Below, one piece after another: positions 15,661-21,210 of a stretch of 21,210 nucleotides of DNA. The first letter of the stretch is position 1. Every line of letters starts with the position of its first letter. The notes under the pieces are model-generated. The model was not told where the DNA came from. It was given only the letters and a program-made list of their open reading frames with translations, and ran no database searches. The stretch is from an uncultured Oscillospiraceae bacterium (lineage in GTDB: Bacteria; Bacillota; Clostridia; Oscillospirales; Ruminococcaceae): NCBI GenBank assembly GCA_900555435.1, contig USLH01000019.1, positions 1-21,210 of the forward strand, in the 5' to 3' direction. The position numbers were made by a program, and so were the translations under genes.

Positions 15661-16701
15661 TCACTGAAGATCCAGATAAAGCCCTGCCAGCCGGATGGTG
15701 TTCTCCATGCCCTCGGCATGGGTCCGCTCCATTCCGTGGGAAGCATGGACACCGGGCCCAATCAGGGCGCCACGGATGTCGTTTCCCCCATGCAGAGCCG
15801 CTCCCACATCGGAGCCATAACGGGGATAAATATCCACGGCATAGTTTACGTTGTTTTCCTTTGCCAGTGCGATCAGGCGGCTGGTCAACTCATAATCGTA
15901 AGGCCCACCGGAATCCTTCGCACAGATGGACACCTGATACTCCGTGCAGGAAAGATCCAAGCCGATACAGCCCATATCCACCGCCACCAGCTCGCTGATG
16001 TCCCCCGGAATATAGGAAGCGCCGTGCCCCACCTCTTCGTAAACGGAGATGAAAAACTTCGTCCGATAAGCCGGTGTCAGCCCTTCCGCCTTCATGATCT
16101 TCAAAAGGGTCATCAGGCAGGCCACGCTCCCCTTGTCGTCGATGAACCGGGACTTCAGGAAACCGGAAGGCGTCACCACCGTTTTCGGGTCAAAGAAAAG
16201 ATAGTCACCGGCCTCGATTCCCAGCGCCCGGACCTCCTCCGCAGTCTGCACCTTTTCGTCGATGCGGACCGCCATGTTGTCCTCATCCCGGGGACGGGTG
16301 ACGCTGTCCGGGAAAACATGAACAGCCGGGCTGAGGCTTAAGATCGTGCCGGTATAGGTCTTTCCGTCCCGGGTGCGGATCTTGCAGTATTCCCCGTCCA
16401 GCGTCGGAAGAATCGGGCCTCCCACTTTCGTAAACATCAGCTGCCCGTCGGAGGTGATGGAACGCACCATCGCCCCCAATGTATCCACATGGGCGGACAT
16501 TCCTACGGTCTTATTGTTGTCTCTCCCCTCTACGGTGATGACGCCGCAGCCCTTCCGAGTGATCTCAAACCGATATCCCAGCTCCTCCGTCATGGAGCGA
16601 ATCAAGTCGATCACATTCCGGGTGTAGCCCGAAGGACTGTCCACCGAAAAAATTGCCTTTGCCGTTTCAAACAGCTGTTCCCGATAACGAGTGACTTCCA
16701 T
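15661..16701 (-). CDS. M42 family metallo-aminopeptidase
   Basis: 346 residues from the second ATG. The frame is also open ten codons further (ATG at 16731), but that ATG lies inside the upstream gene, whereas AAGGAGGAG stands just before ATG 16701. The two-metal site is visible as H71 and D73 (SAHVDTLG), the bridging Asp at 188/189 (FIDDKGS), E222-E223 (YEEVGHGA), D242 (VDMG) and H322 (SHGMERTH). These peptidases form large dodecameric, tetrahedral cytoplasmic complexes that trim peptides. FrvX, glucanase-like and glutamyl-aminopeptidase annotations are common for this family; substrate specificity is not readable here. Gaps are 13 nt upstream and 18 nt downstream. Confidence 0.92.
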   Translation of the reverse strand: MEVTRYREQLFETAKAIFSVDSPSGYTRNVIDLIRSMTEELGYRFEITRKGCGVITVEGRDNNKTVGMSAHVDTLGAMVRSITSDGQLMFTKVGGPILPTLDGEYCKIRTRDGKTYTGTILSLSPAVHVFPDSVTRPRDEDNMAVRIDEKVQTAEEVRALGIEAGDYLFFDPKTVVTPSGFLKSRFIDDKGSVACLMTLLKIMKAEGLTPAYRTKFFISVYEEVGHGASYIPGDISELVAVDMGCIGLDLSCTEYQVSICAKDSGGPYDYELTSRLIALAKENNVNYAVDIYPRYGSDVGAALHGGNDIRGALIGPGVHASHGMERTHAEGMENTIRLAGLYLDLQ

Positions 16702-16714
16702 CGTTTTCTCCTCC
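16702..16714 (-). promoter_or_regulatory. Ribosome binding site deciding the M42 peptidase start
   Basis: On the minus strand the upstream gene's TAA is followed at once by GGAGGAGAAAACG and then ATG (start base 16701). This favours the shorter protein over a start at 16731. Confidence 0.8.
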
Positions 16715-17281
16715 TTATAATCCAGCTTCATCTAAATAGGTAGCCTCTATATCCGCAATATGCAGGCACACCGCCAGCGGGCACTGCCCGTAGGCCAGGC
16801 TTACTGCCTGACAGCCGCCTTTTGCCGCATCGTCAAATCCGCCCATGTGCCAGCGGATCGCCAGCGCTTCTTCTGTGGTCAACCGCAAAAACCGCTCGAT
16901 CAGAAAGACACTCTTCTCCCCGTGTCCGTAAGGAAACTGATCGTCGATGGCAAAATACGGCACTTCCTTCCAAACTCCCCCGATCTTTGCGTTACGGGTC
17001 TCTTTTTTATAAAACCCCGACTTGCACAGATCATGAAGCAGCCCGCAGAGCGCCACACTTTCTTCGGATACCTCCAGCTCCTCCGCTTTCACCAGCTGGC
17101 TCAGGCGCTTGTATACATGAAGACTGTGGGCACAGAGCCCGCCTTCCTCCGCCAGATGGTACCGGGTGGAAGCCGGCGCCGTGAAAAAGTCCCCCTGCTC
17201 CAGCCACACCAGCAGCTTGTCGCCGCCCTTCCGGGTCACGCAGCGAGTGAAGATCTCCCGAAATTCCTCCTGATTGGTCAT
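16715..17281 (-). CDS. HD-domain metal-dependent phosphohydrolase of unknown substrate
   Basis: 188 residues; ATG with AGGAG 6 nt upstream. HD-superfamily ligands appear in order: H52 (GGLCAHSLHVY), H83-D84 (LLHDLCKSGFY), H120 (PYGHGEKS), H145 (IRWHMGGFD) and D177 (LHIADIEATY), enough for a metal-dependent phosphohydrolase. There is no GGDEF, relA or nucleic-acid-binding domain, so it is a stand-alone HD protein. Similar small proteins are frequent in Clostridia without assigned function. It is the first gene of the minus-strand operon. Nucleotide or nucleotide-like substrates are plausible for the superfamily, but I do not assign one. Confidence 0.85.
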   Translation of the reverse strand: MTNQEEFREIFTRCVTRKGGDKLLVWLEQGDFFTAPASTRYHLAEEGGLCAHSLHVYKRLSQLVKAEELEVSEESVALCGLLHDLCKSGFYKKETRNAKIGGVWKEVPYFAIDDQFPYGHGEKSVFLIERFLRLTTEEALAIRWHMGGFDDAAKGGCQAVSLAYGQCPLAVCLHIADIEATYLDEAGL

Positions 17282-17381
17282 AAAACGCTCCTATCTTTTC
17301 TCTTTTATGAAAGTGCTGCCAAACGACAGCTATGTCATACCATTTCACTAGAGGCAAATCCAAGCAACTGCCCTTGAGGTT

Positions 17382-17390
17382 ATTATACCA
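17382..17390 (-). promoter_or_regulatory. Extended -10 promoter for the minus-strand operon
   Basis: The minus strand reads TGGTATAAT, a perfect TATAAT preceded by TGn. A clear -35 is absent, as is usual for extended -10 promoters. It would give a leader of about 95 nt before the HD gene. A 6-bp inverted repeat TTCTCC-ACAA-GGAGAA (17394-17409) lies just upstream, covering about -20 to -35. Confidence 0.65.
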
Positions 17391-17502
17391 TAATTCTCCA
17401 CAAGGAGAAAAGGAAAAAATGCCGGAATCGCCAATGATTTTTGTGTATTTTTCTAAGAAACCGATCTTTTTTTCGTTTCTTTCCAGTAAAATGAAAATTC
17501 CC

Positions 17503-17531
17503 TTGCATTTTCCTGCAGCAGCGTGTATACT
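17503..17531 (+). promoter_or_regulatory. Sigma-A promoter for the CofE-like gene
   Basis: TTGCAT (17503-17508), a 17-nt spacer and TATACT (17526-17531) lie about 75 nt before the chosen start. The rest of the 325-nt intergenic region (17282-17606) holds the divergent promoter and otherwise A/T-rich sequence with no gene. Confidence 0.75.
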
Positions 17532-17606
17532 AAAAAAGGATTTTTTAAAAACAGCGGAGCTGCTTTAATCTGCGGCCCGTAAACGGATATGGAAAGAGGG
17601 TTCCTT

Positions 17607-18317
17607 ATGAAAGAGCCGAAACTGATCGTCAACCCCGAAAAAGAAGAATTTGTAGAAGTGCGGGGCAAGCGCTTTGCCTGCTATGCCATTCCCACTGATC
17701 TGATCACCGAAAACGATGATCTGGAAGAAGTGGCACGCTGGTACGGAAAACCCCTGATGCAGCCCGGTGACATCCTGATCCTCAGCGAGAAAATGGTTGC
17801 CTGCACCCAGGGAAAAGCAAAGCCCATGGACGCTATCAAGCCCGGCCGTCTGGCCCGCTTCCTCTGTAAATTCGTCCGTAAAACCGACTATGGCATCGGT
17901 CTTGCCATGCCCGAAACCATGCAGTGCGCTTTAAACGAGTGCGGCACCTTCCGGATTTTAGTGGCCTCTGCCGTCGGCGCTGTCGGCAAGCTGTTCCGCC
18001 AGAAAGGCTGGTTCTATAAAGTCGCCGGCTACAAAGCCTCCGCCGTGGACGGTCCCTGCTCCTTCACCCTTCCCCCTTACGACCATTACGTCGTTCCCGC
18101 ACCTGACCAGCCCAATGAGACCGCCGCAAAGCTCTCCAAAGTTCTGGACGGTGCTCTGATACTCATCATCGACTTGAACGACATCGGCGGACGGATTCTC
18201 GGCTCCTCCGATCCCAATGCAGATCTGGATCTCTATCTGGAAGTCCTCCGGCAGAATCCTCTGGGCCAGTCTCGAGAACAAACCCCTATGGGCGTCATCC
18301 GCCCCGTTTCCGAATAA
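17607..18317 (+). CDS. CofE-like protein (coenzyme F420-0:L-glutamate ligase family)
   Basis: 236 residues from ATG 17607, preferred because GAGGG stands 6 nt upstream; an in-frame ATG at 17589 has no site. The pattern PGDILILSEKMVACTQGKA resembles the CofE N-terminal region, and LIIDLNDIGGRILGSSD resembles its D-N-D/LGG motif, with a central RFLCKFVRKTDYGIGLAMPET segment. CofE adds glutamate to coenzyme F420-0 in a GTP-dependent reaction. No other F420 gene is seen nearby, and most Clostridia are not known to make F420, so the substrate here may differ. It is monocistronic, with its own promoter and terminator. Family membership is likely; the reaction is uncertain. Confidence 0.68.
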   Translation: MKEPKLIVNPEKEEFVEVRGKRFACYAIPTDLITENDDLEEVARWYGKPLMQPGDILILSEKMVACTQGKAKPMDAIKPGRLARFLCKFVRKTDYGIGLAMPETMQCALNECGTFRILVASAVGAVGKLFRQKGWFYKVAGYKASAVDGPCSFTLPPYDHYVVPAPDQPNETAAKLSKVLDGALILIIDLNDIGGRILGSSDPNADLDLYLEVLRQNPLGQSREQTPMGVIRPVSE

Positions 18318-18321
18318 TTGG

Positions 18322-18361
18322 AAAAGATCCGCACAGCTTTTTCGGTTGTGCGGATCTTTTT
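18322..18361 (+). terminator. Intrinsic terminator after the CofE-like gene
   Basis: AAAAGATCCGCACA pairs with TGTGCGGATCTTTT (14 bp, GCTTTTTCGGT loop) followed by TTTTT. It begins 5 nt after the stop codon. Confidence 0.93.
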
Positions 18362-18410
18362 GCAAAAAACGTCGTTTCCATTGCTAAACTTGCTTGTTTT
18401 TGTAAAATAT

Positions 18411-18446
18411 TTGCAAAATCTATTGTTTCATGGTAAACTGGTTTAC
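18411..18446 (+). promoter_or_regulatory. MATE gene promoter overlapping a palindromic candidate operator
   Basis: TTGCAA (18411-18416), a 17-nt spacer ending in TGG (extended -10), and TAAACT (18434-18439). The palindrome GTAAAC-TG-GTTTAC (18433-18446) covers the -10. A second motif, ATTTGCAAA, occurs at 18409-18417 over the -35 and again at 18456-18464 downstream, the latter as the perfect palindrome ATTTGCAAAT. This layout suits repression, as in many drug-efflux genes. Confidence 0.55.
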
Positions 18447-18486
18447 AGCGCAACAATTTGCAAATCAAAGAAAGACAGGTGGTTCC

Positions 18487-19890
18487 ATGGCAGTCGCGGG
18501 CAGTCGATGGTCCGTTCAGCGTTTCTTACATCACGATCCGCCTTTGGGCGAGATCCCTTCCGGCAAGGAAATGCTGCTCAAAACCCTCCGGATCGCATGG
18601 CCTTCCATTCTGGAATCCTTTCTGGTCGCCTTAGTGGGCGTGATTGACACCGTCATGGTCAGCTCGCTGGGTTCTTATGCCATCGCCGCCGTGGGCCTGA
18701 CGACTCAGCCGAAATTCATTTGCCTCGCCATTTTTATCTCCATGAACGTAGCCGTTTCCGCCATCGTCGCAAGGCGAAAGGGCGAAGGCGACCGGGAAAG
18801 CGCCAACAGCGTCTTGATTCAGGCGCTCCTCATCACCCTTATGCTGGCGGTCGTGGTCAGCCTGCTGGCTATCGTATTTGCAGAACCGGTTCTCCGCCTG
18901 GCAGGAACAGCAGAAGACACCCACGCCCCTGCCGTCGCCTATTTCCGCATCATCTCCGGCGGAATGATCTTCAACGTGGTCTCCATGGTCATCAATGCAG
19001 CTCAAAGGGGCGCTGGAAACACCAAGATCGCTATGCGCACCAACATTGTCTCCAACAGCGTGAACATCGTCTGCAACTATCTGCTCATCAACGGCCATTT
19101 CGGCTTCCCGAAACTGGGCGTTCAGGGTGCGGCTATTGCCACCGTCATCGGCACCGTAGCCGCCTGCTGCATGAGTATTTTCTCCCTGACGAACCACGAC
19201 CGCTTTCTCTATTTCCGGGTGGTCAAAAAGATCGGCTTCGATAAGCGTTCCCTGGAGTCGCTGGCAAATCTGGGCTCCAGCACTCTGGCCGAGCAGATCT
19301 TTCTCCGCATCGGCTTTCTGACCTATTCTGCCATCGTGGCACGGCTCGGCACCAATGCCTTCGCCGCCCATCAGGTGGGAATGAACATTTTAAGCATCTC
19401 CTTCTCCTTCGGCGACGGTCTATCCGTTGCAGCCGTGGCGCTGGTCGGTCAGAGTCTTGGCGAGAAGCGGCCGGATCTGGCAAAGATCTACGGCGGTATC
19501 TGTCAAAGACTGGGGGTTTGCTTCGCTTCGATCCTCTGCGTGATCTTCCTGACCTGCAGTTCTCCCATCTTCCGCCTTTTCTCCGATGATGCAGAGGTTC
19601 TGGGGTACGGTGCATTCCTTATGCGGATGATCTCCCTGATCATTTTCATGCAGATCACCCAGGTTATCTATACCGGCTGCCTCCGGGGCGGCGGAGACAC
19701 TAAATTCACCGCCTTTGTTTCTCTCATCAGCGTAGCCATGATCCGTCCTTTCAGCGGCTGGCTTTTCTGCTACCCATTAAACATGGGGCTGCTGGGAGCA
19801 TGGCTGGGACTGACGGTCGACCAGCTGATGCGCCTGACCCTTTCCTACCTCCGCTTCAAAAGCGGAAAATGGACCCGCTATAAGATCTGA
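18487..19890 (+). CDS. MATE-family multidrug/metabolite efflux transporter
   Basis: 467 residues from ATG 18487, with AGGTGG upstream. A longer frame from 18430 is unlikely, as that ATG lies inside the predicted -10 region. After a 25-30-residue soluble N-terminus, about twelve hydrophobic helices follow. The start MLLKTLRIAWPSILESFLVALVGVIDTVMVSSLGSYAIAAVGL matches the first two MATE helices in type (given here for position about 29-72). A GAGNTKIAMR segment and its second-half counterpart GCLRGGGDTKFTAF show the internal duplication. MATE proteins export cationic compounds using Na+ or H+. The natural substrate is unknown. A candidate operator in its promoter suggests regulated expression. 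Confidence 0.9.
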   Translation: MAVAGSRWSVQRFLHHDPPLGEIPSGKEMLLKTLRIAWPSILESFLVALVGVIDTVMVSSLGSYAIAAVGLTTQPKFICLAIFISMNVAVSAIVARRKGEGDRESANSVLIQALLITLMLAVVVSLLAIVFAEPVLRLAGTAEDTHAPAVAYFRIISGGMIFNVVSMVINAAQRGAGNTKIAMRTNIVSNSVNIVCNYLLINGHFGFPKLGVQGAAIATVIGTVAACCMSIFSLTNHDRFLYFRVVKKIGFDKRSLESLANLGSSTLAEQIFLRIGFLTYSAIVARLGTNAFAAHQVGMNILSISFSFGDGLSVAAVALVGQSLGEKRPDLAKIYGGICQRLGVCFASILCVIFLTCSSPIFRLFSDDAEVLGYGAFLMRMISLIIFMQITQVIYTGCLRGGGDTKFTAFVSLISVAMIRPFSGWLFCYPLNMGLLGAWLGLTVDQLMRLTLSYLRFKSGKWTRYKI

Positions 19891-19900
19891 CCGGTAGCCG

Positions 19901-19929
19901 TTGACAAATCCCGGGAAGTGTGTTATGAT
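19901..19929 (+). promoter_or_regulatory. Consensus sigma-A promoter of the T-box/metG operon
   Basis: Perfect TTGACA (19901-19906), 17-nt spacer, TATGAT (19924-19929). It lies 10 nt after the MATE stop codon, and transcription should begin near 19936. Confidence 0.9.
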
Positions 19930-19936
19930 GAATTTA

Positions 19937-20211
19937 TATTTGACACGCATTGACGGAAAGAGTAACCCCTTTTCCAAAGCAAAGAGAGCTTCCGGCCGGT
20001 GAAAGGAAGCGAGCGGAAATTCGGTGAAGATGGCTCCCTAGCGGCGCATTCAAGGCGGTTTCGTTCAGAGTGCGACAGGTTCGCCTGTTATAGCGATGGG
20101 ATATCGGTTTGTATCCCCTGAGGTTCCCTTCCGGGAACAAAATGAAGTGGTACCACGGAGCGGTCCGCCCCGTCTTCAGCTGTTTTGGCTCAAGACGGGG
20201 CGTTATTTTTT
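19937..20211 (+). ncRNA. T-box riboswitch leader (likely tRNA-Met responsive)
   Basis: T-box elements appear in order. GACGGAAAGAGTA (about 19952) opens the leader. AGAGAGC (19983-19989) is the Stem I AG-bulge region. The distal hairpin GCTTCC/GGAAGC (19988-19993/20005-20010) has a GGTGAAA loop. A likely specifier loop reads GTGAAG-ATG-GCTCCCTAG, with AUG at 20030-20032. The antiterminator T-box is TGGTACCACGG (20148-20158), where UGGU would pair with a tRNA ending in ACCA, consistent with the A discriminator of elongator tRNA-Met. The leader ends in the terminator hairpin. Uncharged tRNA-Met would stabilise the antiterminator and allow expression. The specifier assignment is by alignment by eye and by metG downstream. 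Confidence 0.93.
20166..20211 (+). terminator. T-box regulated intrinsic terminator
   Basis: CGCCCCGTCTT (20166-20176) pairs perfectly with AAGACGGGGCG (20192-20202), then TTATTTTTT. Its left arm lies just after the T-box antiterminator sequence, as expected for mutually exclusive folds. Confidence 0.93.
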
Positions 20212-20228
20212 AAGAAAGAAGGGGTTCT

Positions 20229-20744
20229 GTGGCCGAATTGATGGATTTCCAGAGCTGGGAGCTTCCTGCCTGCCGTCTGGCGGGAAAAGAGCGGATCCTT
20301 TCCCCTTTTGAGGCGGATCCTCTTCCGGAATTCTGGGAACACTGTGACAAGGACGGCGTTTTTTTCGCATGGGAAGCAGATCCGAACGCCCTTTTCCCGG
20401 AAGCCCTCTGCGATGCGGCAGATGCGCCCCTCTGCTGGTGCGGGAACTTACAGCCGGACGGGGCTTTCCACTGCCTGATTGGGAGAATGCTCCACCCCGG
20501 CGCAAATGTGCCGGAAGGGTTTGACTTCCGTGACCTTCCCGCCTGCAAAACGGTGCTCGGGCGGATCAAGGGAAACGTCCCAGACGTGTTTGCCGAAGCA
20601 ATGGATTTGATTCTTCCGGAAACGGAAAAGCTGGGACTGGTTCCGGACACATTCTCCATGGAAGTACGGGTCCCTTCTCGTTTTTCTGTTCCTGACCCGA
20701 AAGACGGCTCCGTGATCCTCGATTATTACATCCAAGTGCGTTAA
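20229..20744 (+). CDS. GyrI-like/AraC effector-binding-type protein of unknown function
   Basis: 171 residues, GTG start with AAGAAGGGG close upstream; ATG 20241 is an alternative that would shorten it by four residues. I do not recognise a close family. The C-terminal half has the GyrI-like pattern: a strand with DLPACKTVLGRIKG, a helix FAEAMDLILPETEKLGL, then VRVPSRF and a final strand VILDYYIQVR, as in small-ligand-binding domains of AraC/MerR effectors. No DNA-binding domain is present. The N-terminal half has several Trp and Cys residues (EFWEHCD, LCWCGN) with no motif I know. It sits between the T-box terminator and metG, so it should be induced with metG when tRNA-Met is uncharged. The fold is a guess from pattern. 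Confidence 0.72.
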   Translation: MAELMDFQSWELPACRLAGKERILSPFEADPLPEFWEHCDKDGVFFAWEADPNALFPEALCDAADAPLCWCGNLQPDGAFHCLIGRMLHPGANVPEGFDFRDLPACKTVLGRIKGNVPDVFAEAMDLILPETEKLGLVPDTFSMEVRVPSRFSVPDPKDGSVILDYYIQVR

Positions 20745-20810
20745 ATCCCGTTCAGATCATCCATTAAAGTATGCTTTGCATTTACATTTATAAGGAAAGG
20801 ATTTTGATTT

Positions 20811-21210
20811 ATGGACAAGAAGACCTTCTACATTACCACGGCCATCGCCTACGCCTCCCGCAAACCCCACATCGGCAACACATATGAGATCGTCCTCACC
20901 GACGCCATCGCCCGTTTAAAACGGATGCAGGGCTACGATGTCTTTTTCTGCACCGGAACCGACGAGCACGGCCAGAAGATCGAAGAGTACGCCAAAGCTG
21001 CCGGCATCTCCCCCAAGGAGTATGTGGACAACGTTTCCGGTCAGATCCGCACCATCTGGGACGTGATGAACACCAGCTACGACCACTTCATCCGCACCAC
21101 CGACGACTATCACGAAAAAGCCGTCCAGAAAATGTTCAAAGCCATGTACGACAAGGGCGACATCTACAAGGGCACCTACAAGGGCAAGTACTGCAAGCCC
21201 TGCGAGAGCT
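20811..21210 (+). CDS. metG: Methionyl-tRNA synthetase, N-terminal part (cut by window end)
   Basis: 133 codons are visible and the frame is open at the window end. ATG with AAGGAAAGG about 10 nt upstream. The start KKTFYITTAIAYASRKPHIGNTYE carries the class I signature as HIGN at 20-23, the usual form in this MetRS subgroup. FFCTGTDEHGQKIEEYA is the conserved methionine/ATP-site segment. The visible C-terminal end, KGKYCKPCES, is the beginning of the connective-peptide zinc/knuckle region. It charges tRNA-Met with methionine. T-box control from the leader upstream fits its role. Confidence 0.96.
   Translation, partial: MDKKTFYITTAIAYASRKPHIGNTYEIVLTDAIARLKRMQGYDVFFCTGTDEHGQKIEEYAKAAGISPKEYVDNVSGQIRTIWDVMNTSYDHFIRTTDDYHEKAVQKMFKAMYDKGDIYKGTYKGKYCKPCES

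Noticed and set aside
15448..16341. 297-codon plus-strand frame opposite the M42 peptidase and PHP phosphatase genes
   Set aside because: The minus strand encodes complete metal-site motifs of both families; the plus-strand translation is low-information.
18430..18486. Upstream start of the MATE protein (19 extra residues)
   Set aside because: That ATG lies inside the predicted extended -10 and operator; a better Shine-Dalgarno precedes ATG 18487.
1..21210. CRISPR array, insertion sequence, tRNA or prophage genes
   Set aside because: No regularly spaced direct repeats, transposase or integrase motifs, or cloverleaf with CCA-type ends were seen on either strand.

Overview
The window looks like a chromosomal segment of a moderately GC-rich, monoderm Clostridia-type Firmicute (Oscillospiraceae-like by general feel; this is an inference). 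Supporting points are strong AGGAGG-type ribosome binding sites, sigma-A promoters with 17-bp spacers, a methionyl-tRNA synthetase T-box leader, intrinsic terminators with long U tracts, and a type IV pilus locus without an outer-membrane secretin (PilQ) or PilP.

Region 1 (1-13620, + strand) is a near-complete type IV pilus operon. It starts with the 3' part of a giant modular, GLUG-rich surface protein. Then come three small pilin-like genes with non-ATG, coupled starts (PilX/GspK-like, a 97-residue prepilin, and a PilW/GspJ-like prepilin). These are followed by pilB, pilT and pilC, a canonical major prepilin, prepilin peptidase pilD, and pilM, a pilN-like gene and a pilO-like gene. A strong, probably bidirectional terminator closes the operon. 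The predicted machine has an extension ATPase, a retraction ATPase, a platform protein, the PilMNO alignment complex and the maturation enzyme, so retractable pili are expected. The PilB N-terminus carries an exact 24-5-24 pair of MshEN cyclic-di-GMP-binding motifs, which suggests control of extension by c-di-GMP. A 57-nt near-perfect inverted repeat with alternative folds lies between pilA and pilD and is not explained by any known feature.

Region 2 (13627-17390, - strand) is a compact five-gene operon, read leftwards: HD-domain phosphohydrolase, M42 aminopeptidase, PHP-family histidinol-phosphatase, MnmM/YtqB-type methyltransferase and pyroglutamyl-peptidase I. Gaps are 9-18 nt, each with its own Shine-Dalgarno. 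A minus-strand extended -10 promoter lies at about 17382-17390.

Region 3 (17503-19890, + strand) holds a CofE-like (F420-0:glutamate ligase family) gene with its own sigma-A promoter and terminator. Next is a MATE-family exporter whose promoter overlaps a palindromic candidate operator.

Region 4 (19901-21210, + strand) has a consensus sigma-A promoter and a T-box leader with a likely AUG specifier and an intrinsic terminator. Downstream are a GyrI-like small-ligand-binding protein of unknown role and the 5' end of metG, cut by the window edge.

The two gaps above 300 bases (17282-17606 and 19891-20228) are the divergent promoter region and the T-box leader. No tRNA, rRNA, IS element or CRISPR array was seen.
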